This document shows, piece by piece, positions 13,901 to 23,967 of a DNA stretch of 64,000 bases; the first letter of the stretch is position 1, and each line of letters begins with the position of its first letter. Below the pieces are notes generated by a model. The model saw nothing but the letters and a program-made list of their open reading frames with translations. It was not told the origin of the DNA and made no database searches. Both the position numbers and the translations under genes were made by a program. The DNA lies in assembly GCA_024138025.1 (NCBI GenBank), contig JAMXBD010000582.1, forward strand, positions 62,001-126,000. Direction: 5' to 3'. Source of the stretch: Combretum micranthum (taxonomy: Eukaryota; Streptophyta; Magnoliopsida; Myrtales; Combretaceae).

Positions 13901-16900
13901 AAAGTTTCTCATCAACAAAAGCAGCAGCATGCTACAGTAGGCATTTCAAATAAATTATCTAGAAAACGCAAGCAAAAAACAAGCATTCCTTCACAAGCAA
14001 CAAGTTTGAAACTCATCTTTTCTACAATAATAACAAATGAGATAACTACCAGACTCAATATTCCACTTGACCAAGACTTTATCCTCTTCTTTTATTTCCA
14101 GACTTTCTATTCCACCCAAGCCACATTTACTTCATGTAGAAAACCCAAATTATCTATGGCCACCTTCTTAAGCAATTATGAATAGGAGAGTTTTAGCAAG
14201 ATAGAGACATATAAAAGCAAGTTCTAATCATCCATATTTCCACTGCATAATCACAATAAAGCAAAAAAAAATGTTCCACCACTTCAGGGTTCTTTTTAAA
14301 CAGAAAAATTAATTGTGTAATACCACTTGCAGCGCAAAGCAGGTCTTTTTCAAAGTTAAATTATCATCCCCTGCCCTTTAATATCACTATGTTGCTAATT
14401 CAAAAGATAAAGCAAAGTCCATCAAATTAGAACACGTCTCCAGTACCTTCTTTCTAAAATATTGGAGTTCACCATGCTGAATATCTTCTGTGTGCAGCAG
14501 GGGATACGTTAAGTAAAAATGAAATTTACTCCCAAATAACAATATATATATATATATATATATAAGTAGACTGCGAAGAAGGCCAAGTTTTAGTAAATCC
14601 AGCCAGAATAATAATCACTAAAACTAGGACTTAGTAAAGCACGTACGACTCCCAATAAGACCACTAAAAGCTATATTACAAGAGTCATAATCTCACGTAC
14701 AGAGACCTTGAACAACTCAAAACTTTCCTCACTATTCCATCAGAAGAAATCTCCAGCAAGCCAAGCCTTCTGATGTGTCTCTCTTGCCTAATGTGGTATA
14801 CAATAGCAACACAAGCTCTTTTGCCAGTTATATTTAAGCCACTGTCTGTTGCCAATGAGGATTTTGTTCTATTTAACAGAGAAGGTTGTCCAATTAGGTT
14901 CCTTAGCCGCTCATTTTCATACATATCTTGCAAAGCCACAGTAGATGAATAGTTGTTCATGTGATTCTTCAAAGGAAATGCATAAGCAGGAGCTTTGTGT
15001 AATAATGCTCCAAATCAATAACTAACCTAAGGCGTATAACTTCTGCTACATAACTAGCCAAAGATAAAGACATGATGAAGAATAGGACTTTCATGCCATA
15101 CCATGGCCAACCAAAGAGCAAGGGGCAAATTCAATAAACAATAATGATAAACTTATTTGACTAATAGGGGTTTAGTGGGATATGCTCCAAAATCAGCATC
15201 ATGGACTATTGAAATTGGAATATAAGAGTCACAGATATCATGCTTTCAAGGTTCCCAAACCAAGCCACGGGGCAAAGACCAGGGACTCTCTTGAATTAGT
15301 GAGCATAATATTGTGGATTCATATATTCTTTTTTCACCAATCCAATCGATGGGAAGACCCTTAAAATGCCACTTATCATAACAAAGAGGTACGGAATTTC
15401 ACTCACCAATTTTCCAACTTACTAGTCTTTTAGCTTTGTCTCTAGCATCTAGAAGATTCCTCCAGCCCATGACATATCGCTAGAAGCCTTTAGTTGCAAG
15501 AAGCTCCGACCCTTGAGTAGATCACTTCTCACCGAACTGGGCCAAAGAAAGTGCTCATTTCCTCCACATATATTCCAAATATAGCTTTCATTTTGCCACA
15601 TAGTTTCACTGAATTGCATCAATCACTCCCAACACCTTCACCTATTTCGTACACAACTTTTGCTCTTGCTTTCACTTCATCACTCCCATTACATAGAAAT
15701 CTGTTCATTTTTTGATTTATTTCCTTCAAGATATTCTTAGAATAAATAAAAACCATTGACCACTAACATGGAAAGAAAAGATCACACTCTTGATCAATTG
15801 TATCCTACCTGCATATTTGAGCACTAATTCTATTTACCAAGACATATATCTGAGTTCCCTTCTACCACAAATCACCAACTTTACAAATTTGAGCCACTCT
15901 CTAAAATTAACCCCATATAATTTTTATTGATTATTGAGAGAGTGTTGATTTCCACCATTGGCATGATCATTAGTCATTGATTAACTAAAGCTAGTTTGCA
16001 CATGAAAAGAGACAAAATTTTAAACCCCCCACCCATAAATTAATAATAATAAATAAATAAAGAGGAGTTTAGTACTAAGAGAAAGAGGGGTTAGTGGATT
16101 ACTCATCAGGCCAAGGTAGTCACCAAAAGCTCTGATGCCACAGAAAGATTTAGGAAATCATCATTGCTTTATTCACTGACATAATTACATAGTAGAAGTA
16201 ACGCTGTGCAATGTGGGGCGCCTTAAAATTAAAAATAATCATATAAAAAAAGCATATATATGTATATATTGTTACATTATCATGAAACAAAATGTTTTCT
16301 TTTCAAATTATAAATAATGGGATTATGTTAAAACTTTTAAAATTTCAAATTAACCTTTATGCAAAATGACTACGTCATTAACTAGTTTTCTTTTGTAAGA
16401 AAGAGATTAATTAGGTAATTGTACGTGTTAAACCAAAACTTCCTTTCGCCTTAAATAATACTAGGTTCAATGTGCAATTTTTTGAGAAGTGGATGACCCC
16501 ATATCTCTTCCAAAGCAAAAGTCAAATGGAAGATCGTGTGCCCCCCTAAATTAGAAGGTGGACTTAGAATTCTAAGATAGATGTTTTGAACAAGCAGCAC
16601 AGTTAAAACACTTATAAAATCTATGTAATGGTAGCTTTAGCAGCTTATGGATTGACTGGATTCACTCTGTTATCCTTAAGGGTTACAGCATCTAGATGGC
16701 TAAGTGTCCCACTTTTTACTATTGGTCTTGGCACCAACTACTCAAGATTTGATAGTTGGCATGACCCTAGTTTCTCTGGCAGGATGGTGATGAGACATTT
16801 ATATCCCTTTGGCTGACTTTGGGCTCCCTTCAGGTTTGTTAGTTTCACATACGAATGCAAGAAAAATTGCACACTCAGGGCTTCCTTTGAAAGCTTAATT

Positions 16901-18358
16901 ATGTTCGTTGATAGAAAGTGATTCTGGGTTTTCCCCCAAGGTTAATTTTGGGTGTCTTGTCATATCACTTTTCAGATACGAACTAATCATTCCCACAATG
17001 GTAAGTCACAGTGGTTGCCTACAAGGTCAGGAATGTTTCTATTAAGAGTGCCCATGTTGCATAGAAGCCCGTGGGTAGGAAAGCAACCTGGCCTAAGATA
17101 GCTCTATGCAGCATGGCCATTCCAGACATAGCTTCCTTCCATTGGCTGGCATGGAACTGAAAACTCTACACCTTTGTCGAGCTCTGCCTTTGGGGCATAT
17201 AGACTAAACTAGCTACTATCAGTGTAATTTAGCTTCCAAAACACATGAACATATGTTCTTTAATTTCCTTTTCTCAGCTTCTACTTGGCATGGCAAAACA
17301 TCGCCTAATCCCTGCAGTATATGGTCTCTTCCTCTTCCTTGCAGGACACTGTCTGTGTTCTCTCTGCAATGCCAACGTCTGATCTTTCCACTACTTTGAA
17401 AGTGGCATTCACAACTACTGTATATTGTACTTGGAGAATGTGCAACTCCACATGGACTAGGGAAACCTGTCCCAACACCTAGTTACCTAGGCATATTATG
17501 GGACTAACCTCATCTCTTGTATCTTCTTGAGTGATGTATTCTATTATGTTTGTAAATTTGGACTTTTTTAGTCCCCATCATGACTTGATTGACAATAATT
17601 GTTTCTTCTATTAATGAAATTTTTATTTATCCCCCTAAACTATGCTAGACAACAGCCCACTCATATACGAGTACCTAAAAAATAAGAAAGAGTAACTTGC
17701 AAAAGACCAACACAATTAATTAAAAAGAAAAATAGAGAGAGAGAGAGATCATAAAAATAATTCATTCTCGAGCAAATTTCAACTTCAAGAATTACATAAA
17801 ACTCATTATTATCGTCATAAAATTCAAACTTACTCATTTAGGAAAAGGGACAAACTTAGTGAATTCAAGAATTACATGAAAAGCCACATTTCCCCTTAAT
17901 AGAAATAAATATATGCATGATCGTACAGCAAAAAAAGAAAGGGAACAAAAAGATATTCTCTCACTAACTCTTGAGATTAACAATAAACATAATTCTAAAA
18001 AGATAAAAACCCACATCAGGACAAGATCCAGACTCATCTAGTTCTAACTACATCATCCAACACAGTGATACCAATTATATTTGAATAATTAAAAGCAACT
18101 AAGATTGAATAACAATAGCAATTTAATGGAATAACCAGATTTTATTTTTCTTTTTTTTTTTTAAATATATCAATGTGAAGAGATTAAAATAAATAAGTAA
18201 ATAAAAGGAAAAAAGGAGGCAGCTGTTAAATATTTCATTACCTTGTATCGCGTTGATGGCTGGTGTCCCTGTACCTGGAGCAGGCGCCATTCATCATAGG
18301 CTAGACCCAAACACCACATGCTAATGTCCATGCCCTTTCCAGTCTCTTCTGTTCCCAT
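7986..18358 (-). CDS. Kelch-repeat protein with C-terminal coiled coil (ACBP4/5-like, without the acyl-CoA-binding domain)
   Basis: Coding exons: 18358-18242, 13931-13854, 13773-13666, 13565-13499, 13420-13359, 12863-12724, 12645-12519, 12002-11888, 11794-11706, 11047-10964, 8744-8448, 8348-8289, 8159-7986. Every junction is GT-AG and in phase; the joined frame is 1518 nt, 505 residues. Six kelch repeats show YIIGGSRNGRYLSD (about residue 50), LLLIGGHS (107), LIIFGGED (157), YLLVFGGCSHS (209), WYIVGGGDN (259) and LLVAFGGYNGKY (314), predicting a beta-propeller. An alanine run (PAAAAAAAS) and a coiled coil (about 375-470) follow; the C-terminus is GGLLNWLSGKST. Exon order and length match the plant galactose-oxidase/kelch proteins of the Arabidopsis At5g04420 type, relatives of acyl-CoA-binding ACBP4/5. 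No acyl-CoA-binding domain is encoded, so lipid binding should not be assumed; a scaffold role is inferred. The ATG at 18358 follows an in-frame stop in the leader exon. Confidence 0.95.
8745..10963. other. Intron of the kelch gene holding a possible MITE-like insert (about 9871-10352)
   Basis: This 2.2-kb intron separates the exons ending YQNE and starting IFVMK. Within it, TGAGTTTGGCACAGGGGAAG at 9871-9890 and the reverse complement of 10331-10352 (TTTGGGTCCAGGGAAAG) look like imperfect inverted ends of a non-autonomous DNA transposon. The region 10200-10350 is rich in GGGAA/TTCCC stretches that can pair internally. No clean target duplication was found, so the call is tentative. Confidence 0.35.
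14542..14564. repeat. (TA)n microsatellite
   Basis: About 11 TA units in the large intron of the kelch gene. Confidence 0.9.
14685..15004 (-). other. Unidentified open frame inside the largest kelch intron
   Basis: A minus-strand frame of about 105 codons in the 4.3-kb intron, running from just after a TGA near 15006 to a stop at 14685. It includes ALLHKAPAYAFPLKNH, ERLRNLIGQPSLLNRTKSS and KRACVAIVYHIRQERHIRRL. Composition looks protein-like (mixed, non-repetitive), but the family was not recognised. It could be a captured gene fragment, a cassette exon on the gene's own strand, or chance. No flanking splice sites that keep the kelch frame were identified. Confidence 0.25.
16600..17640 (+). 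mobile_element. LINE (L1-type) 3' fragment, antisense to the kelch gene
   Basis: The plus strand encodes FTIGLGTNYSRFDSWHDP at about 16706-16760. It resembles the G-N-G..FW.D.W block between the reverse transcriptase and the terminal zinc-knuckle region of plant L1 elements. Downstream frames are broken by stops, with W-rich remnants such as VYCTWRMCNSTW near 17420. The segment ends with TTCTATTAATGAAATTTTTA, which resembles plant LINE 3' tails. The 5' part is absent, as expected of a 5'-truncated LINE. The call rests on weak protein similarity and the tail. Confidence 0.5.
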
Positions 18359-19251
18359 GCCAAATTTCTGCAAGCACCTATCAACAGATCTGTGGAAAAA
18401 CCATTATATACATCCCTCTTTTCTTTATGTAAGTATATTATGACTATCCAATATTAGCCCTAGAGAGGGTGATAAAAGCTTCAGTGAATGCATCACGTCA
18501 TGTCATGTTAGAAGAAATAAAGCATAAATTGAAATGCTAATACACATTTTGACATATGATTAGCCACAATGTCAATAACTAGAGGCTAATTGGTATACTA
18601 TTGTCAATGGGTGTGGAAATTACCTATATTTGATAGATGATTAGAAGTAAATTCAAAATATGACCTGATACAGGGTGTGCTAGAAAAAACATATCACAAC
18701 ATTTAAGATTTTTCTCTCAATCTGCATTTTTTTCTATCTCATTCTATGTGAGCATCTGCAGACACTAGTTCATCCATTTTTAAGAACTATATAACATAAC
18801 AATTAGAGAATTAAAAAAGAGACCATGACAGCTCAATTGAACTCCAGTCCTTAAAAGTGCTATCGATGCAGCTCATCTGTATCACATTTTTTCTTCGTTA
18901 GATTTGTCATTTCATCAGCTTTGCTGTATGCTTCCTCATACAATAATTACAAGAATCCAGCCACTTTCTTTGTCTATGATTTGGAATTCGTGAAGATTTG
19001 TAATTGAATCAATTACGAACTCAAAGCACTTCTCCTTTTAGGTAGAGAAAATAGTTTCCTTAAGCACTTGTTACTATAATTCCCATACTTAACTTTCCAT
19101 GCTAGGGATGGTATTAATTCTTAATTATCTCCAAAATTCAACAGCAAAGTTAAAATGATGGCATTTCACCTACCTTTCTTAAGTTAAGTGCCACTGCCTC
19201 AGGCAGAAAAGGGGTGTGCAAACCATCAAATTGGAGGAAAACCAAATAATG

Positions 19252-19307
19252 ATATACATACAAACATACATACATACATATATATATATATTATATATAT
19301 ATATATT
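19252..19307. repeat. (ACAT)n/(TA)n microsatellite
   Basis: CATA repeats pass into TA repeats in the leader intron of the kelch gene. Confidence 0.9.
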
Positions 19308-19974
19308 CCAACTCTCTGAAATGCTTTAAAATTGTAATGCCCCTTCCTATAAGTCCTTTACAGATAGCATCAGTTGAAGAAGAAACAGAAGTCGCTGTGC
19401 CTCCTTTTCCTTTCAATCATCAAATAAAGGACACAGTGAACTAAATCATTTATAGCGATCGTGAAGGTGGAGCAATCACAGATACTGACCTTATTGTAGC
19501 CAACCAAGATGCAAGTAAGTACAAACATGAACTTATTTGAACTCTTTGGTACTTACAGGCATGAACATAGAGCAGTGCAAGAAAATAGTAAAAATGCAAG
19601 TGCCATATCGTACTTTATCCAAAAATGATTATGAGGATAGTTTAATTGCAGAAAAAGATTTTATTTTTAATTTTTTGATAAGTAATTGCAGACAAAGATC
19701 CAAAAAAGTTTGACTTTGACTCGATATAGACCGCAGTTTCCAGTTAAAATGAACTGATCTAAAAGTACCATTTCACTCTATAACAGAATAAAAACAAAGT
19801 CAAGCCAAAGAAAATTCGAAAGAGGAAATGAAATGCACAAGTATTAGTTTGCCCTAATTCTAGATCCATAAGCTAAAATGAACAAACAATCAGTCTAACT
19901 GCTGTCGAATTAATCCAGGTACAGTATGAAGGAGAATTCGGTATCGAAGATATAAATCAAAAGGATGAAAGTAC

Positions 19975-20126
19975 CTTAGGTGACGTTAGGATTGGGGTTA
20001 GAGTTGGACAAGAAATTGAGATCGAAATTGGTCGTACCGTCGTAGACGGTGGCGAGCTCTCCTACGGAAGGAAGAGCGAAATCACCGTCGCTGAGATCTG
20101 TTGTACGGCCAAGGACCTCGTCTCTT
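19975..20126 (-). other. Probable 5' leader exon of the kelch gene with an upstream frame ending at the splice site
   Basis: A good donor (CCTAAG then GTACTT) lies at 19975/19974, and a matching acceptor (TTTCCACAG) precedes 18389. Continuing the kelch frame upstream reads through 18389-18359 and meets TAA in this exon with no ATG between, so the exon is non-coding for the kelch protein. A second frame in it, ending SNSNPNPNVT then TAA at 19978-19976, looks protein-like and stops one base before the donor. Its only in-frame ATG is near 20248, inside the TRIM-like element. The transcription start is not known. Confidence 0.5.
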
Positions 20127-20704
20127 TGGTTAAGATAGTGTTGAAATATTAAACAAATAAGGGGTTCTATCCTACATAATATGAAGATCACAGGGATTTT
20201 AGTGGGTTTTATATGGAAATATTGGTATGCGCGCAGGCCATTATACATAAATTCCCTAAATATATTTTATCATCCAAATTCATTACAACCGATTACTAAC
20301 AATTAGTATCAGAGCCGATAGTTCGACTGAAAATCTCCCATTGTTGACCTATCATGTGAAAAAAAGAGCTTTGTGGTATAACTCGTTTATGAAACCTATG
20401 GTGAGTAGGTGGGACCACTCGCAAAGCGGATTTAATGGAATCAGTTTGACAAGCTCTTGTTGAGGGAGAGTATGACCTATCTCATTGTGGAGACTCGCAC
20501 TTGAGGGGAAAATTGTTAAGAAGGCAAGTATAAGAATCTACATGAGAAATATGAGACCTGTGTGAAAAGTTTATAAGATGGAAAATCCATTAACCCATTG
20601 CCTTAAAATTTTGGGTTATAGATGGTGTCAAAAGCCCGATTGTGTTATTCTTCATAAAGCCCATTGGATTTTTTCCCATTGAAGGCGTACTCCAGACCCT
20701 AACA
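20127..20704 (+). mobile_element. TRIM-like miniature LTR element beside the kelch gene 5' end
   Basis: A primer-binding-site-like sequence, TATCAGAGC (about 20301-20309), matches the tRNA-Met type used by plant TRIM and copia elements. It directly follows ...ACTAACA. A polypurine tract (GAGGGGAAAAT, about 20503-20513) directly precedes a 191-bp LTR at 20514-20704 (TGTTAAGAAG to ACCCTAACA). A more diverged 5' LTR of about 170 bp is inferred at 20127-20297. There is no coding capacity, and the total of about 580 bp fits a TRIM. No exact target duplication was found. Confidence 0.55.
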
Positions 20705-20929
20705 ATTATAGCTCTATTTTATCTCTATATCCAGCTAAGCTAAAACATTATTACAGTAACAAATTTCCATCCCATTCAATAAATACTCAATCAAATAGCA
20801 ATCAATTTCAATAAAAAACATAATAACATTAATTATAAAAAGTTTGAAATTGTTTTAACAAACATAATGTTAACACTATAACACTTTTTTTTTTCTAATA
20901 TACTTTATAATTATAAATATCTAGTCCTC

Positions 20930-21312
20930 TATATTTCTACATTGGCATGTGCAACTATTATGACCCTTTTCCCTACACACGTTGCAATTGTATCGGGTTA
21001 GCCGCGGAGATCCATTTCCATATTGTATCACTTTCTTGTTAGCTTACCTTTTCCACGTGCAGTGTTTTGATTAGGTACTAAAATTGGGAAGCTTGCAAGA
21101 GCAGACCAGTCAAGTTCATCACTAAGAGGAAGAAAATGAGCATTAAAAACCTGCAATTGATTGGATCACCTACCCCAATGCCTAACAAATGAGTTATTGT
21201 CTACCTTACATAAGCACTCATAGCTATAGCATGTGAGCAATGGATCCGATATATCTTCTATTTGTTATAGTCACTATATGATTGACAATGTCAACCTTTT
21301 GTGTCTGTCCTC
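20930..21312 (-). pseudogene. MULE transposase, C-terminal segment with zinc knuckle
   Basis: The minus strand encodes a weak SWIM-like stretch (about 21250), then SDELDWSALASFPILVPNQ (about 21070-21130), typical of the linker after the SWIM finger in plant Mutator-like transposases. It ends with NCNVCREKGHNSCTC, an exact C-x2-C-x4-H-x4-C zinc knuckle, at about 20946-20993. The segment is separated from its catalytic part (54178-55269) by element A0. The CCTCC at 21308-21312 repeats at 54178-54182, so both sides were once contiguous. Stops and frame changes show it is not functional. The terminal inverted repeat of the MULE was not identified. Confidence 0.75.
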
Positions 21313-22322
21313 CAGTCACGTCTAGGGAGGTACCATAAACGTGGTAATTCGCCGCACACAATATTAAAGCATAGGAATGACTATCATAGTCACGCCAGGG
21401 CTTTCATATTATGTACAAGGCATACATCACAACAAAGTGGACGCGTCAAAGTAGTGGAATTTATATTGATAATAATTAAGTAACAAAGCGTGAAGAATAT
21501 AAACCATTAATCATAAATAAGCTCAATTACAAATCTTAGAGGTATATCCAGCTAATGTCTTTAAATCTTACATATACATTTCTTAGTGATCTTCAAAATT
21601 ATAACATTTCATGTGTTACTCATAAAGAAATTTCAAGAACATTAATTCATCCTATGCTCCCACTTCCTCTATAAAAGCTCAAAATCCACTAACAACTTCC
21701 TTAATGAGCTGATCCTCGGATGGAGTCTCAAATATACATGCTTAATAGAAATCTGTGGGGTATAAGCTTACAATGAGTTTAGTGAGATATTCCTTCTTTA
21801 TTTGCACTGTAAATACAATCAAGTTTATTAATTTTTACACATATACTATGATATTATGCAACAAACACATGTTACAAATAATTATGTATGGGTATCCGGA
21901 AACCATACACAGAAAGGATTTACGCCCTTTATATCGAGGGTTAGGGAATTTAGTCTGAAGATTCACGCTATCTTCACTACTAGTCCCCAAGCCTCTTGCT
22001 CATAGCGATTGATCGGTGCGTCTCATCCTTGGTATGTATCCTCGGTACACCTTGCTTCCCTAAGAATGAGCTTGACCTCTGACCCTTCCAATTCCTCACG
22101 TTGGAGTAACAGTCCTTATTATGTGACTTGACGGATGCAATGTGTGTCAATTTATTTTATATCAAATTCAAGTGTAATTATAGTATAATCGAGGGTGATC
22201 AAATAGGCATCAAACATACATAAGCAACTTATAATATTAATAATGTATTTAAACAACCATTCATTGGTTTTGATATGCTTAGCATCATTTGTCACACATA
22301 CATAAAAGTATTTACATATAAA

Positions 22323-23726
22323 TGTAGGGTTTTAAGCGAATTGTAAAATAAAAATTTCCAGCGAAAAATTAAAAACCCTAAAACAGAATCCATGTGCTTT
22401 GATTAAATTAGATACCAATAGGAATGAATACGAAAAATATACCTTGCAATTTCATATCCTGAGATTTCAAATCAATCACTAGCAATTCGGATCTATAAGG
22501 CACCACGATTTCAATGCGCTTTTTACGTAGTCCATACGAACAAGCACACCCAAAAGAAATCACTTTTGTGTGCTAGCGCAATCTAGGTTCTAGATTGATT
22601 AGGAAGAATCGAGTTTTTCCTCTCTTGTGTTTTTTTCTCTCTGTTAGGGTTACAGATTTTCTCTACGTCTAATGTGATAGTGAAAAGTCATAACCCTAAA
22701 GAGACCCTATCACTCCTATTTATAATATGTCAGTATTTTTCTACTGACATTAATGCCCTTAATCGTATGAGGGTTGGACATGATAATAATTCTTTCAAAA
22801 TAATTAAACTATTATTCATAATAATAATTTAGTTATTTATTCTTCCCGCTTGACTTTAAAATTAAATACACCTTCCTTGACCTTGTAGGTTCATTTGATA
22901 TTGGCATTAAGTTAAAAACTATTTCCAGTAAACAAAACATAAGTGGCCTCTAGCAAGACATTATGTTTACTCAAATCAAATGAAGATCGGTGATCCGATT
23001 GCCTGTTCTATAACTTATGCCATCATCCTTTTTATCTCGCAATACCTAGATTGAATATAAGACATGGACAATGTCACCTTTATATTATTCAATCGTGTTG
23101 TTTCTCGATTTCTAGGTAAACTGATAAAACAAATGAAATTGATGACACTATCAATTCATTTGAGTACGGCCATGCATTTGTAAATCTTAATTATCGAGGG
23201 GCCCAAAGATATCTCTCTCATAAAGAGAGGGACAAATCCCATCTTAATCACTTAACCTCCTCTACACGATTCACATTATGCCTAATAAACCTTTATAATT
23301 ATTCGATTAAGAACAACGTTTGATTGAATCGAAACATAATGTTACTCATGTTGGAATCTACGGTGATTTCAGGTCTAAGGATGTATCGACATTGCTATTA
23401 TGAGAATCACTTATGACTCGGTCCATGTAGTGATCTCATAGCGGGTCAATCCAATATATATATATCTCCAATATATACTTATGAGTTTTATTTGTATCCC
23501 TATACACATAAAAATCTCATGATCATCAAATAAAACTCATATTAGATTTGATTAACCATCATTTCACAATAATGAGAATCCAAGAATAAATAGATTATTC
23601 ATGAATTATATTACGAAGTAAACCTCCAAACTTTATAATAAAAATGCCTCTAAATTAAAATACACATGAAATAACAATACTTAGTAATTGGCCTAGGGCA
23701 CAATCACTAATAATAATCTCTAACCA
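22323..23726 (-). mobile_element. Copia-type solo LTR inside A0
   Basis: The reverse complement starts TGGTTAGAGATTATTATTAG, continues GTGATTGTGCCCTAGGCC, and ends AAAACCCTACA; that early GTGCCCTAGGCC block is familiar from plant Ty1/copia LTRs. It interrupts A0, whose homology resumes on each side. ACATA occurs on both sides but implies ends without TG..CA, so the exact boundaries and duplication are not settled. No internal region follows, so it is a solo LTR. Confidence 0.65.
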
Positions 23727-23879
23727 CATACATATTCATTTTATCTTGTACCCAGACCTAGTGTAACTATTATAGGCACAAGCAAGGTAACAAAAACATA
23801 AGAGAAAACTCACTCATCCATATCGCAATCTGCTTAGTCATAATAATCTCCGGAATGGAGTCTCGTATTCCTATCACCT

Positions 23880-23904
23880 AAAAAAAAAAAAAAAAAAAAA
23901 AAAA
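23880..23904. repeat. Poly(A) tract
   Basis: About 25 consecutive A in the A0 segment; in sense orientation it lies just upstream of the conserved mini-exon acceptor. Confidence 0.9.
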
Positions 23905-23967
23905 CCCGGAAGGTATTCCATTGAAGAAGTCTACTAAATTTTTTAACTCTATTTATTGTATTTGTGT

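Noticed and set aside
13736..14185. Plus-strand frame of 149 codons
   Set aside because: It overlaps kelch exons 13773-13666 and 13931-13854 in antisense and continues into intron; no recognisable domain.
16112..16142. Minus-strand GTGGCATCAGAGCTTTTGG, resembling a tRNA-Met primer-binding site
   Set aside because: No LTR could be recognised on either side, so an element cannot be supported from this motif alone.
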